Source: Citromicrobium sp. (lineage in GTDB: Bacteria > Pseudomonadota > Alphaproteobacteria > Sphingomonadales > Sphingomonadaceae). From it: a DNA stretch of 36,534 nt. Made by a program: the position numbers and the translations under genes. The first letter of the stretch is position 1. Every line of letters begins with the position of its first letter. The notes below the pieces were generated by a model. It was not told the DNA's origin, did not search any database, and saw only the letters and a program-made list of their open reading frames with translations. The stretch is from NCBI GenBank assembly GCA_003248395.1, contig QFNA01000002.1, positions 1 to 36,534 of the forward strand. The letters run 5' to 3'. Below, one piece after another: positions 16,983 to 25,931 of this stretch.

Positions 16983-17393
16983 TCAGTGCCTGCCGACCTG
17001 TCCGAAATAATCATTGGCGACGCGCTGCAACCCACCCTTAAAGGTCGGCTGTCCGAAATTCATCAATAGCCCAAGCGGCAGCTTCATCAGACGCAAATAT
17101 GTCAGCACTTGCTTGGCATGAACCGGCGCATTTCGCTCCGTCGATTTCAGCTCGACAACCAGTCGCCCTTCTACCAGCAAGTCGATCTTGAATGCGTTGT
17201 CGATGACAACGCCATCATACCGAATTGGCAGGCACACTTGCCGTTGCACCGCCAGACCTCGTCTTTCGATGATCCTGCACAGGATCAATTCGTAGGTGGA
17301 TTCGAGCAATCCCGGACCCAGTTCCTTGTGCAGGTAGAAACCGCAATCGACGACCTCTCGGGCAATCGCCTCCAGCTCGTCATCGCGGTCCAT
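16983..17393 (-). CDS. GxxExxY protein (PD-(D/E)XK nuclease-like)
   Basis: This 136-residue protein belongs to the GxxExxY family. The naming motif GLLESTY is at residues 28-34. A nuclease-like core follows with IDNAFKIDLLVEG (D71) and VVELKS (E81, K83), which fits a PD-(D/E)XK active site. The ATG at 17393 abuts the right inverted repeat (17394 onward), and the stop at 16983-16985 lies three bases from the left repeat. The gene has no recognisable ribosome binding site apart from the purine-rich repeat itself (CACGAAG). It lies in the same direction as the polyamine genes around it. The family is widespread but its role is unknown; nuclease activity is a structural inference. Confidence 0.88.
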   Translation of the reverse strand: MDRDDELEAIAREVVDCGFYLHKELGPGLLESTYELILCRIIERRGLAVQRQVCLPIRYDGVVIDNAFKIDLLVEGRLVVELKSTERNAPVHAKQVLTYLRLMKLPLGLLMNFGQPTFKGGLQRVANDYFGQVGRH

Positions 17394-17419
17394 CTTCGTG
17401 TCTTTGTGTCTTCGTGTGA
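17394..17419 (-). repeat. Right inverted repeat of the GxxExxY element
   Basis: Read on the plus strand it is CTTCGTGT, CTTTGTGT, CTTCGTGT, then GA, so three 8-base units complementary to the left repeat. It starts directly at the first base before the GxxExxY start codon and ends 11 bases before the dehydrogenase stop. Confidence 0.85.
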
Positions 17420-17430
17420 TTTAAAATGGA

Positions 17431-18654
<1,224 letters not shown>

Positions 18655-18879
18655 GTGATTATTCTCCGAATTCGAATCTTGGGCGCTCCCTAGCGAAATG
18701 CGCCAGCCGCGCCAATCGATCCGCAATGGCGGGGTTTCCTACACCCCCGGCTCGGGTCTAGGGCTCTCCGGTCCGCATGATTCCATCTTGTGCGGATTGC
18801 TCTTGCCAAAACCGGCCGACGCGGCGCGAGTGTCGAATCCGAGTGAACTTTGAATGAACTTTGGAAGGGTCGCCATCGC
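18655..18879. other. Divergent intergenic region
   Basis: This 225-base gap lies between the divergent carboxyspermidine dehydrogenase and dehydratase-like genes and should contain both promoters. The only clear structure is a direct repeat TGAACTTT at 18844-18851 and 18855-18862, with an 11-base period, just before the dehydratase ribosome binding site (GGAAGGG, 18863-18869). I see no gene here. Confidence 0.45.
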
Positions 18880-19830
18880 ATGAACGACGCCACGAACCCA
18901 AGCCGGGAAGGCGTACTCGCCGCGGCGGAATCCCTTGCGAGCATCCTGCCGCCGACGCCGCTGCTCCCTGTCGAGATCGGCGGGGTGCAATGCCATGTGA
19001 AGGCAGAAAGCCTTCAGCCGGTGGGCGCCTTCAAGATCCGTGGCGGCTGGTGGCGCTTGTCGAACCTCACCGATGGGGAAAAGTCTCGCGGTGTGGTCGC
19101 GGTGTCGAGCGGCAATCACGCGCAAGGCGTCGCCTGGGCGGCACGCAGGCTCGGGATCGACGCTGCGATCGTCATGCCGCGCAATGCGCCCAATGTGAAA
19201 CTCGAAGCAACCCGCGCGCTCGGCGCAGAGATCGTGCTCTATGACCGTCCCGGCGAAGATCGCGACGAGGTCGCGGCACGCGAAGTCGAGGCACGCGGGG
19301 CAACGCTGGTCCACGCATTCGGCGACCCCTGGGTGATCGAGGGCCAAGGCAGCGCTGGGATAGAGATCGCAGCCCAGCTCGGTCGCGCACCATCACGGCT
19401 GGTCGTGTGCTGCGGTGGCGGCGGGCTTGCCGCTGGCCTCGCACTCGCCTGTCCGGACAGTGCCATCCACATCGTCGAACCCGAAGGGTGGGACATGGTC
19501 GGCCGGGCGATCGCGGCGGGGGAGATCGTGCGCGTCGGGGAGAACCCGCCCCCGACGATTTGCGACGCCTTGCAACCCGATGCGACCAAGCAGGTCAACC
19601 TCGACATCTTGCAGGACCGCGCAGAGGATGGCGTTACCGTGACCGATGCAGAGGTCCGCGAGGCGCAACGATTTGCCTTTTCCAGGCTCAACCTCGTTGC
19701 AGAACCGGGCGGCGCTGCTGCGCTCGCGGCGGCACTGGCAGGCAAGGTGCCGCTGGACGAAGATAGCGTCATCATGCTCACCGGCGGCAATACCGATGCA
19801 GAAAGCTATGCGGAAACCTTGCGCGGCTGA
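18880..19830 (+). CDS. Threonine/serine dehydratase-like PLP enzyme
   Basis: PLP enzyme of fold type II, probably a catabolic threonine/serine dehydratase giving 2-oxobutyrate or pyruvate and ammonia. The 316-residue protein has the PLP lysine K52 in PVGAFKIRGGWW, the substrate loop SSGNHAQGVAWAA, a phosphate-binding glycine loop CCGGGGLAAG and a C-terminal MLTGGNTDAE. It has no ACT regulatory domain, unlike biosynthetic IlvA. Serine racemase or hydroxyaspartate dehydratase are alternatives that cannot be separated by eye. ATG 18880 is used because GGAAGGG lies before it; an ATG at 18850 has no such site. It is complete. Confidence 0.85.
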   Translation: MNDATNPSREGVLAAAESLASILPPTPLLPVEIGGVQCHVKAESLQPVGAFKIRGGWWRLSNLTDGEKSRGVVAVSSGNHAQGVAWAARRLGIDAAIVMPRNAPNVKLEATRALGAEIVLYDRPGEDRDEVAAREVEARGATLVHAFGDPWVIEGQGSAGIEIAAQLGRAPSRLVVCCGGGGLAAGLALACPDSAIHIVEPEGWDMVGRAIAAGEIVRVGENPPPTICDALQPDATKQVNLDILQDRAEDGVTVTDAEVREAQRFAFSRLNLVAEPGGAAALAAALAGKVPLDEDSVIMLTGGNTDAESYAETLRG

Positions 19831-19841
19831 AGTTCGGGCGT

Positions 19842-19859
19842 TCGTCATACGAGCGACAT
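19842..19859 (+). promoter_or_regulatory. Weak Pho-box-like direct repeat upstream of btaA
   Basis: TCGTCAT and GCGACAT are 4 bases apart (11-base period), the spacing of a Pho box (CTGTCAT-N4-CTGTCAT), with 5/7 and 4/7 matching bases. It is located 53 bases before the btaA start. The match is poor by itself; the biology of btaAB makes it worth recording. Confidence 0.25.
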
Positions 19860-19911
19860 GGACGCGACCTAGGGACGACGGCGGATTGTAATTTCCCGGG
19901 GGAACGGCCCA

Positions 19912-21129
19912 GTGGCGGTAGTGGCAAAACGGATCATCGACGATGCGGTGGTCCGCAAGGACGCGAAAACGGGCGACAGGCTGCTCGACAGGGCATTCGC
20001 GCTGGCATTCAAGGGCTTGGTCTACGCCCAGATCTGGGAAGACCCGGTAGTCGATATGGAGGGGCTGGAGATCGGACCCGGCATGCGGGTCATGTGCATC
20101 GCCAGCGGCAGCTGCAATGCCCTGTCCTATCTCACGGCGGACCCGGCAGAGGTGATAGCCGTCGATCTCAACCGCGCGCATGTGGCCTTGGGCAGGCTCA
20201 AGATGGCCGCCATCGCCCATCTGCCAGGCTACGATCAGCTGCGGCGCTTTCTCGCCGAAGCCGATCACAGGGAAAACAACGCGATCTACCGCCATGAGAT
20301 CGCCCCGCATCTCGATGCTACAAGCCGCGACTATTGGGAAAGCCGCGACCTGACCGGGCGCAAGCGTATTTCCCACTTCACCCGCGGCATCTATCGCCAG
20401 GGCCTGCTCGGCGGCTTCATCGGCATCGCCCACCTCGCCGCCCGCTTCTATCGTATCGATCTCGCGCGCGTCCTCTCCGCGCCCACACTGGAGGAACAGC
20501 GCCGGATCTTCGAAACCGAACTTGCGCCGGTCTTCGACAGGCGCTTTGTCCGCTGGCTTACCGACCATCCGGCGTCGCTCTTCGGCCTCGGTATTCCGCC
20601 AGCGCAATATACGGCGCTGGCGGGCGAGGAGAAAATGGCGACCGTCCTCAAGCGCAGGCTCGAGAAACTCGCTTGCGATTTCTCCGTGGCCGACAATTAC
20701 TTCGCATGGCAGGCATTCGGCCGCGCCTATGATCGCTCGGCCTCCGCACCGCTGCCGCCATACCTCCAGCGCGACAATTGGGACCTCATGCGCCAGCGCA
20801 TCGGTCGGCTCGAGTTGCGCAATGCCAATATGGTCGATTATCTCGCCGCCTCGGATGCTGTGAGCCATGACCGCTATTTGCTGCTCGATGCGCAGGACTG
20901 GATGGACGACCTACGGCTGAATGCGCTCTGGGCGCAGATAACCCGCACTGCCCGGCCCGGCGCGCGCGTCCTGTTCCGCACTGCGGCAGAACCTAGCCTG
21001 CTGCCGGGCAGGCTCGATCCCGAACTGCTTGGCCGCTGGACCTATTGCGCAGCCCGATCCGCCGAACTCACCGCGCAAGACCGTTCCTCGATCTACGGCG
21101 GTGTGCATCTCTACGAGCTGGCCGGATGA
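19912..21129 (+). CDS. btaA: BtaA-like S-adenosylmethionine:diacylglycerol 3-amino-3-carboxypropyltransferase (DUF3419)
   Basis: First enzyme of betaine-lipid (DGTS) synthesis: it moves the aminocarboxypropyl group of S-adenosylmethionine to diacylglycerol at the membrane. The 405-residue protein has the family N-terminus KGLVYAQIWEDPVVDMEGL and the SAM-binding stretch MRVMCIASGSCNALSYL, followed by VIAVDLNRAHVALG. Later come LERRIFET-like helices, RDNWDLMRQRIGRLELRNAN and a C-terminal methyltransferase-like core ending LYELAG. The start is GTG 19912 after GGGGGAA; a GTG three codons later is possible. It overlaps btaB by ATGA. The adjacent methyltransferase makes the assignment strong. Confidence 0.9.
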   Translation: MAVVAKRIIDDAVVRKDAKTGDRLLDRAFALAFKGLVYAQIWEDPVVDMEGLEIGPGMRVMCIASGSCNALSYLTADPAEVIAVDLNRAHVALGRLKMAAIAHLPGYDQLRRFLAEADHRENNAIYRHEIAPHLDATSRDYWESRDLTGRKRISHFTRGIYRQGLLGGFIGIAHLAARFYRIDLARVLSAPTLEEQRRIFETELAPVFDRRFVRWLTDHPASLFGLGIPPAQYTALAGEEKMATVLKRRLEKLACDFSVADNYFAWQAFGRAYDRSASAPLPPYLQRDNWDLMRQRIGRLELRNANMVDYLAASDAVSHDRYLLLDAQDWMDDLRLNALWAQITRTARPGARVLFRTAAEPSLLPGRLDPELLGRWTYCAARSAELTAQDRSSIYGGVHLYELAG

Positions 21130-21776
21130 GCGCTGCCCAGGCCACCGACCATGCCGCGCTGATGGACTCGATCTATCGCGGACAACGCCATGTCTACGAT
21201 CTGACCCGCAAATATTACCTCTTCGGGCGCGACAAGCTGATAGCCGATCTCGACGCCCGGCCGGAAAGCACCGTGCTCGAAATCGCTTGCGGCACGGGCC
21301 GCAATCTTGCTGCCATCCAGCGGCGATGGCCGGGCACGAGGCTGCACGGCCTCGATATCTCCGCCGAAATGCTCAAGAGCGCCCGATCCCGCCTGCCCGG
21401 TCATGTAACGCTCCAACGCGCCGATGCCGGTGATTTCCATGCCATGGAACTGTTCGGACGCGACCGGTTCGACCGGGTCGTCCTGTCCTATTCGCTCTCG
21501 ATGATCCCCGATTGGGAAGCGGCGCTGCGACAGGCATCGGGGCTGCTTGCCCCTCATGGCTCGTTGCACGTGGTCGATTTCGGCACTCTCGCAACCATGC
21601 CCGCGCCGATCGCTGCGGCCCTGCGCCATTGGCTCGCGCGCTTCCATGTCTGCCCGCGTGTCGAGATGGAGGAAGCAGTGCGCCGGATCGCCTCGACCAT
21701 TGGCCTTAAATGCGAAGCGGAACACGGTCCGTGGTCCTACTATCAGCGATTTGTCATGCGCCGCTCTGGGACCTGA
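21126..21776 (+). CDS. btaB: BtaB-like S-adenosylmethionine-dependent N-methyltransferase
   Basis: Second enzyme of DGTS synthesis, adding three methyl groups to the amino nitrogen of diacylglyceryl-homoserine. The 216-residue protein begins with MDSIYRGQRHVYDLTRKYYL, characteristic of this family, followed by the class I methyltransferase motif VLEIACGTGRNLA. LHGLDISAEMLKSAR and VVLSYSLSMIPDWEAAL follow. The ATG at 21126 overlaps the btaA stop. The gene ends 105 bases before a MAPEG gene. Phosphatidylethanolamine methyltransferase (PmtA-like) would be the alternative, but the pairing with btaA favours BtaB. Confidence 0.88.
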   Translation: MSAAQATDHAALMDSIYRGQRHVYDLTRKYYLFGRDKLIADLDARPESTVLEIACGTGRNLAAIQRRWPGTRLHGLDISAEMLKSARSRLPGHVTLQRADAGDFHAMELFGRDRFDRVVLSYSLSMIPDWEAALRQASGLLAPHGSLHVVDFGTLATMPAPIAAALRHWLARFHVCPRVEMEEAVRRIASTIGLKCEAEHGPWSYYQRFVMRRSGT

Positions 21777-21881
21777 ACTGCGCGTGCGGCACCCATCTGT
21801 CGACAACGTCCGAATGGGTGCTGGCCAATTGCCCTGTGGCAGCTACCCTAGCGATTTCGCGCCGCCTGGACGGAGAGAGAC

Positions 21882-22316
21882 ATGATCAATTCCGAAATCC
21901 TGCAACCTGTCGTCGTGCTGCTGGCATGGACAATGGTCATGTGGGTCTGGATGTACGCCACGCGCATCCCGGCCATGTCGAAAGCAAGCATCGCACCAGA
22001 CGATGCCAAGCGCGCCAAGTCGCTGGACGAAAAGCTCCCGGCCGAAGTCCAGTGGAAGGCTCACAATTACAATCACCTTCACGAACAGCCGACGGTTTTC
22101 TATGCCGTCTGCCTGTTGCTTGCGATGGTCGGTTGGGGCGACGGCATGAATGCCCTGCTCGCCTGGATCTATGTCGGGCTTCGCATCATCCATTCGATTG
22201 TGCAGGTCACGGCGAACAAGGTGATGGTGCGGTTCGTGCTCTTCGCCCTTTCGAGCGTGGTGCTCATCGCGCTGATCGTCCATGCCGCGATGTTCGCCTT
22301 CGACATCGGGCACTAA
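21882..22316 (+). CDS. MAPEG-family membrane protein
   Basis: Integral membrane protein of 144 residues with four hydrophobic helices (about 7-25, 73-88, 92-106 and 118-139). The loop between the first and second carries HNYNHLHEQPTVFYAV, the NxxExPxxFY-type signature of the MAPEG superfamily of glutathione- and lipid-linked membrane enzymes. A substrate cannot be assigned. The ATG start has a GGAGAGAGA purine stretch before it. It follows the btaAB pair by about 100 bases and converges on trxB. Confidence 0.88.
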   Translation: MINSEILQPVVVLLAWTMVMWVWMYATRIPAMSKASIAPDDAKRAKSLDEKLPAEVQWKAHNYNHLHEQPTVFYAVCLLLAMVGWGDGMNALLAWIYVGLRIIHSIVQVTANKVMVRFVLFALSSVVLIALIVHAAMFAFDIGH

Positions 22317-22324
22317 TCGAAGCA

Positions 22325-22346
22325 GGCGCGGCTAATTCGCCGCGCC
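22325..22346. terminator. Hairpin between convergent MAPEG and trxB genes
   Basis: GGCGCGGC (22325-22332) pairs fully with GCCGCGCC (22339-22346) around the loop TAATTC. It begins 9 bases after the MAPEG stop and ends 10 bases before the trxB stop. There is no T-run, so it could be a weak two-way terminator or an mRNA-end stabiliser. Confidence 0.55.
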
Positions 22347-22355
22347 GCAAACACC

Positions 22356-23342
22356 CTATTCCGCAGCTTCCTCGACCGCATGAACATGACCGTCCAAGTC
22401 GATCTCGATTTCGGCAAGGAAGCGTTCGGCATCGAGAGCCGCCATGCAGCCCATTCCTGCCGCTGTGACCGCCTGACGATACACATGGTCGGTGACATCG
22501 CCCGCCGCAAACACGCCCGGAACGTGGGTCTTCGGTGATCCGGCCTCGGTCAGCAAATATCCGGCGTCATCCATCGGCAGCTTGCCCTTGAACAGCTCCG
22601 TAGCAGGCGCGTGGCCGATGGCAACGAACGCACCGTCCACCTCGAATGTGCTGCTTTCGCCATTTTGCGTATCGCGCAGGTTGAGGTGCGCGAGAGCGCC
22701 TGTCTCACCGGCATCGAAACTATCCACCGTCTTGTTCCAGATCACGCTGATCTTCGGATGCTTGAGCAGCCGCTCCTGCAGGATCTTCTCCGCCCGGAGT
22801 TCGTCGCGGCGATGGATCAGCGTCACATCGTCAGAGTGGTTGGTGAGGTAAAGCGCCTCCTCGACTGCGGTATTGCCGCCGCCAATGACTGCGACCTTCT
22901 TGCCGCGATAAAAGAACCCGTCACAAGTGGCGCAGGCAGACACACCTTTGCCGCCAAGTTCCTGTTCACCCGGCACGCCGAGCCACTTGGCCTGCGCCCC
23001 GGTAGCAATCACCAGGACATCGGCAACATACTCGTCCCCGCTGTCGCCGATGGCCTTGAACGGCGAACCGCCAGCGATATCCACATCGACAATGGTGTCC
23101 CACATCATCCGCGTACCGACATGTTCTGCCTGGCTCTGCATCTGCTCCATCAGCCAGGGGCCCTGGATGACATCGGCGAAGCCTGGATAGTTCTCGACAT
23201 CGGTGGTGATCGTCAATTGTCCGCCAGGTTGCAGGCCTTGCACGACGATCGGTTCCATCATTGCGCGAGCGCCATAGATGGCCGCCGAGTACCCGGCGGG
23301 GCCGGAACCGATGATGAGCATCTTCGTGCGATGGGTTGCCAT
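22356..23342 (-). CDS. trxB: Thioredoxin-disulfide reductase
   Basis: FAD-dependent enzyme that uses NADPH to keep thioredoxin reduced in the cytoplasm. The 328-residue protein has the FAD loop MLIIGSGPAGYSAA, QPGGQLTITTDVENYPG, and the redox-active disulfide C137-A-T-C140 in SACATCDGFFYRG. The NADPH-binding VAVIGGGNTAVEEALYL and the C-terminal GVFAAGDVTDHVYRQA are present. It is complete. The ATG at 23342 has AGAGAAAG upstream. It is downstream of the tyrosine phosphatase on the same strand, with a 63-base gap that may contain its own promoter. Confidence 0.97.
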   Translation of the reverse strand: MATHRTKMLIIGSGPAGYSAAIYGARAMMEPIVVQGLQPGGQLTITTDVENYPGFADVIQGPWLMEQMQSQAEHVGTRMMWDTIVDVDIAGGSPFKAIGDSGDEYVADVLVIATGAQAKWLGVPGEQELGGKGVSACATCDGFFYRGKKVAVIGGGNTAVEEALYLTNHSDDVTLIHRRDELRAEKILQERLLKHPKISVIWNKTVDSFDAGETGALAHLNLRDTQNGESSTFEVDGAFVAIGHAPATELFKGKLPMDDAGYLLTEAGSPKTHVPGVFAAGDVTDHVYRQAVTAAGMGCMAALDAERFLAEIEIDLDGHVHAVEEAAE

Positions 23343-23405
23343 AAATCTTTCTCTTGCGTCCTTGACCGTGTTGGTCGTGCTATATGGTGAGGGACGAGGA
23401 CAGAG

Positions 23406-24185
23406 TCACGCGACGAGGCGCGTTTTCAACCGCTCACGCATGGCGTCGTCCACACCCAGTGCTCCCGCGATGAAATCGTCCAGCGATCCATGATCGCTCT
23501 CGATCAGATCCCAGTACGTCTCCAGATATTCTGCATCGACCTGCAACAGAGCGCGCACCGCCGGTTCGTCGAGAGTGCGTCCCAGCCGTTCTTCGATACC
23601 GGGAAGCGATTGCCGCCTGAGCACATCGAGCGACGACGCCTCGTTCGTTCGAAGGAACTCCGCCATCTGATCGGCCCGGCTGACCCCGAGGACATGGAGC
23701 ACCAGCATGGCCGCGACCCCCGTTCGGTCCTTGCCCGCGAAACAATGGACAAGGCTGGCTCCGTCCCGATCGGCGAGCACACGAAAGTATCGCGCGAACA
23801 TCTCGATCATTGCCGGATTGCGCGCCATGCGACTGTAAACGGACATCATCCGTTCGCGCGCGTAAACCGCTGTCGATACGGTCTCGTCGACATCCATGTG
23901 CGGTGGGCTCGACGACGTCTCCCCGTCGTAGAATACAACCTCGCCATCGAATCCGTCGACGCGCCGGCACGGATTGCGCGTCCGCTCTGCGTTGCCGCGA
24001 AGGTCGACAACGGTGCGGATGCCCAGCGCGGCGATCGCAACCAGATCAGCGTCTGTTGCCTCGACATGCTGTCCCGATCGCCACAAGAGTCCGGTTCTTA
24101 CCGTTCCGCCATGTTCGGTCGGCCATCCACCGTAATCGCGGAAGTTGTGAATACCCTCGACGGCGAGGAATGGTTCGCGAATCAT
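23406..24185 (-). CDS. Tyrosine-protein phosphatase, Y_phosphatase3 family
   Basis: Cytoplasmic dual-specificity-like phosphatase of 259 residues. It starts with a family-typical GIHNFRDYGGWP segment, then VVDLRGNAERTRNP. The active-site loop HCFAGKDRTG provides the nucleophile C148 and the arginine R154. The C-terminal region LRRQSLPGIEERLGRTL and the helical tail are also typical of Y_phosphatase3. ATG 24185 is taken as the start since the conserved part begins near residue 9; a TTG at 24221, two bases after the upstream stop, is possible. No clear Shine-Dalgarno sequence is seen before the ATG. Substrates, protein or lipid, are unknown. Confidence 0.87.
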   Translation of the reverse strand: MIREPFLAVEGIHNFRDYGGWPTEHGGTVRTGLLWRSGQHVEATDADLVAIAALGIRTVVDLRGNAERTRNPCRRVDGFDGEVVFYDGETSSSPPHMDVDETVSTAVYARERMMSVYSRMARNPAMIEMFARYFRVLADRDGASLVHCFAGKDRTGVAAMLVLHVLGVSRADQMAEFLRTNEASSLDVLRRQSLPGIEERLGRTLDEPAVRALLQVDAEYLETYWDLIESDHGSLDDFIAGALGVDDAMRERLKTRLVA

Positions 24186-24223
24186 GGACAGGACGCTGGC
24201 AGCCCGGCGCCATGCCCGCAATA

Positions 24224-24886
24224 TCAGTTCGCCGGGCGCTCTTCCGAAGCCGGCACCATGATGAGGTCGCCGCGTTCCACCCGCCAGCTTTCAAGCCGCG
24301 ACAGGAAGTTCATGCCGAGCACGTTCGTCCTGCCGAGATTGGGCGCGATCACTGCGTCGAGGCCTTCCGCCTCGATATTGCCGAATGCGACCCTGTCGAG
24401 CGTGGCCAGCTCGGCCGCTACCGTCCCATTGGCTGTCCCCAGCATGATCGGGAGCCCGCCCGGTCTCGGCTCGACGCCAGCTTCCTGCGCCGAATCCGCC
24501 GAAAGCGCCGTGAGCGTCGCGCCGGTATCGACAAGGAAGCGCGTTGTAACCCCGTTGACCTGCGCGGAAAGCCAGAAATGCCCGTCGGGCGACATCGGCA
24601 CGACCGTTTCTCCGCCAACGATCCGCTGATCGGGCATGCCGAGTTCCGTCACCATGTCGAGACGCGGGTCGAAGCGCGCAAGTTGAAGAAACACAGTCAG
24701 CAGTATGCCGCACAGCGCCAGGGTACTGACGGTCCGCACGAGCCACCCGCCCGCAACCCTGCGGCGCAGCATGATCGCTCCAATCCAGCCGAGCGCGAGT
24801 GCTGCCAACGTGCCGACCAGCAGGCCCGATCGCGGGATTGCGCGTATGACTTCGGCGAGTGCTGAAAAGGCGGCTTGAGGATCCAT
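24224..24886 (-). CDS. Membrane-anchored retropepsin-like aspartic protease
   Basis: Predicted single-domain clan AA aspartic protease of 220 residues. Two transmembrane segments are at about residues 21-39 and 53-69. The soluble domain begins with PMSPDGHFWLSAQVNG and carries the active-site FLVDTGATLTALS (D120). Two further beta segments, DAVIAPNLGRTNVLGMNFLS and LESWRVERGDLIM, match the retropepsin pattern. It would form a dimer, as retropepsins do. ATG 24886 is chosen because the hydrophobic anchor follows, and codons further up overlap egtD on the same strand in another frame. It is 49 bases downstream of egtD and probably cotranscribed. Its target is unknown. Confidence 0.87.
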   Translation of the reverse strand: MDPQAAFSALAEVIRAIPRSGLLVGTLAALALGWIGAIMLRRRVAGGWLVRTVSTLALCGILLTVFLQLARFDPRLDMVTELGMPDQRIVGGETVVPMSPDGHFWLSAQVNGVTTRFLVDTGATLTALSADSAQEAGVEPRPGGLPIMLGTANGTVAAELATLDRVAFGNIEAEGLDAVIAPNLGRTNVLGMNFLSRLESWRVERGDLIMVPASEERPAN

Positions 24887-24935
24887 TGCCGCTATATAGG
24901 AACGCTTGTCCGAACGGTCGATGACCGAAACTGCC

Positions 24936-25931
24936 TCAGGGCGCATCTCTTTTCTGCGCTGCGACTGCAAGGATCAGCGAGAAGCGCCTTTCCTCATCGG
25001 TCCATCGCTTCACCGGGGTCCATCCTCCGGCGAGGAGCAGCGTGTTTGCGCTGCGCCGGGTGAACTTGTGGCTGTTCTCCGTATGGATGGTTTCGCCCGC
25101 GGCCATTGCAAAACGCTCTTCCGCAACGTCAAAGGTTATCTCGTGCTTCGCTCGCAAGTGCATTTCTATCCGCGCAAAATCGTCGTTCCAGATCGCGCAA
25201 TGCTCCAGCGCATCGACGGGAATATCACCATCGAGTTCGCGATTGATCCTGCGCGCAAGATTGAGATTGAATTCGGCAGTGACTCCCCTCGCATCGTCAT
25301 AGGCTGCTTCGAGTACTGCGCGGTTCTTCACCAGGTCCATACCGATCAACAGCATGGGATCGTCGCCGCCATCGGCCTCGAGCGTGGCACGCATCGATCG
25401 GAGCAGGTCCACGGCTGTCCGTGCGACCATGTTTCCGATTGTCGAGCCGGGGAAAAAGCCAAGTTTCGGCTGCGCGGTGACATCGGATGGCAGCGAGGTC
25501 TCTCGCATGAAATCCGCCTCGACAGGGTACACGGGCAGGCCGGGAAACTTCTTGCGCAATGCCTCGGCCGACTGACGCAGGAAATCGCCTGAGATGTCGA
25601 GAGGGACGTAAGCGGCGGGTGCAATCGCGTCGAGCAGCAATGGCGTCTTGACCGAGCTTCCGGAACCGAATTCTACGACCGCCCTGCCCTCACCAATCAG
25701 TTCGCGAAATTCATTGCTGCGCGATGACAGTATTTCGGTTTCAGCGCGGGTCGGGTAATATTCGTCGAGATCGGTGATGTCCTCGAACAATTGCGATCCG
25801 GCATCGTCGTAAAGCCATCGGGCAGGCACGGCTTTTTGCCGCTGGCGGAGCCCGGCGAGCACATCCTTGCGAAAGGCCCGATCGACGCCGGCCGCATCGC
25901 GGTCGACTATTGCTATGCCCCGATCGGCCAT
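24936..25931 (-). CDS. egtD: L-histidine N(alpha)-methyltransferase EgtD
   Basis: Makes hercynine (trimethylhistidine) from histidine and three S-adenosylmethionines, the first step of ergothioneine synthesis. The 331-residue protein has LFEDITDLDEYYPTRAETEIL, the SAM motif VVEFGSGSSVKTPLLLDA, YVPLDISGDFL and the characteristic GFFPGSTIGN. The methyl-acceptor pocket elements NLNLARRINREL and FTRRSANTLLLAGGW are also present. ATG 25931 shares its A with the egtB stop (TGATG), so egtB is upstream and the two are translationally coupled. It is complete. Confidence 0.96.
   Translation of the reverse strand: MADRGIAIVDRDAAGVDRAFRKDVLAGLRQRQKAVPARWLYDDAGSQLFEDITDLDEYYPTRAETEILSSRSNEFRELIGEGRAVVEFGSGSSVKTPLLLDAIAPAAYVPLDISGDFLRQSAEALRKKFPGLPVYPVEADFMRETSLPSDVTAQPKLGFFPGSTIGNMVARTAVDLLRSMRATLEADGGDDPMLLIGMDLVKNRAVLEAAYDDARGVTAEFNLNLARRINRELDGDIPVDALEHCAIWNDDFARIEMHLRAKHEITFDVAEERFAMAAGETIHTENSHKFTRRSANTLLLAGGWTPVKRWTDEERRFSLILAVAAQKRDAP

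Larger units (their letters stand above)
16954..17419. mobile_element. Putative 466-bp GxxExxY insertion unit with inverted repeats
   Basis: One small gene occupies almost the whole space between two matching inverted repeats. Taking the unit out would leave 31 bases between the carboxyspermidine dehydrogenase stop and the decarboxylase start, a normal operon spacing. No transposase is present and no target duplication is evident, so movement would need help from elsewhere or another mechanism. The repeats and position are seen directly; mobility is inference. Confidence 0.5.

Noticed and set aside
22325..22346. Attachment-site or operator role for the perfect 8-bp stem
   Set aside because: Its place between two convergent stop codons fits a transcript-end hairpin better.
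23490..24865. Long plus-strand frames opposite the phosphatase and retropepsin genes
   Set aside because: They are low-complexity shadows with no family match, whereas the minus-strand genes have active-site motifs.
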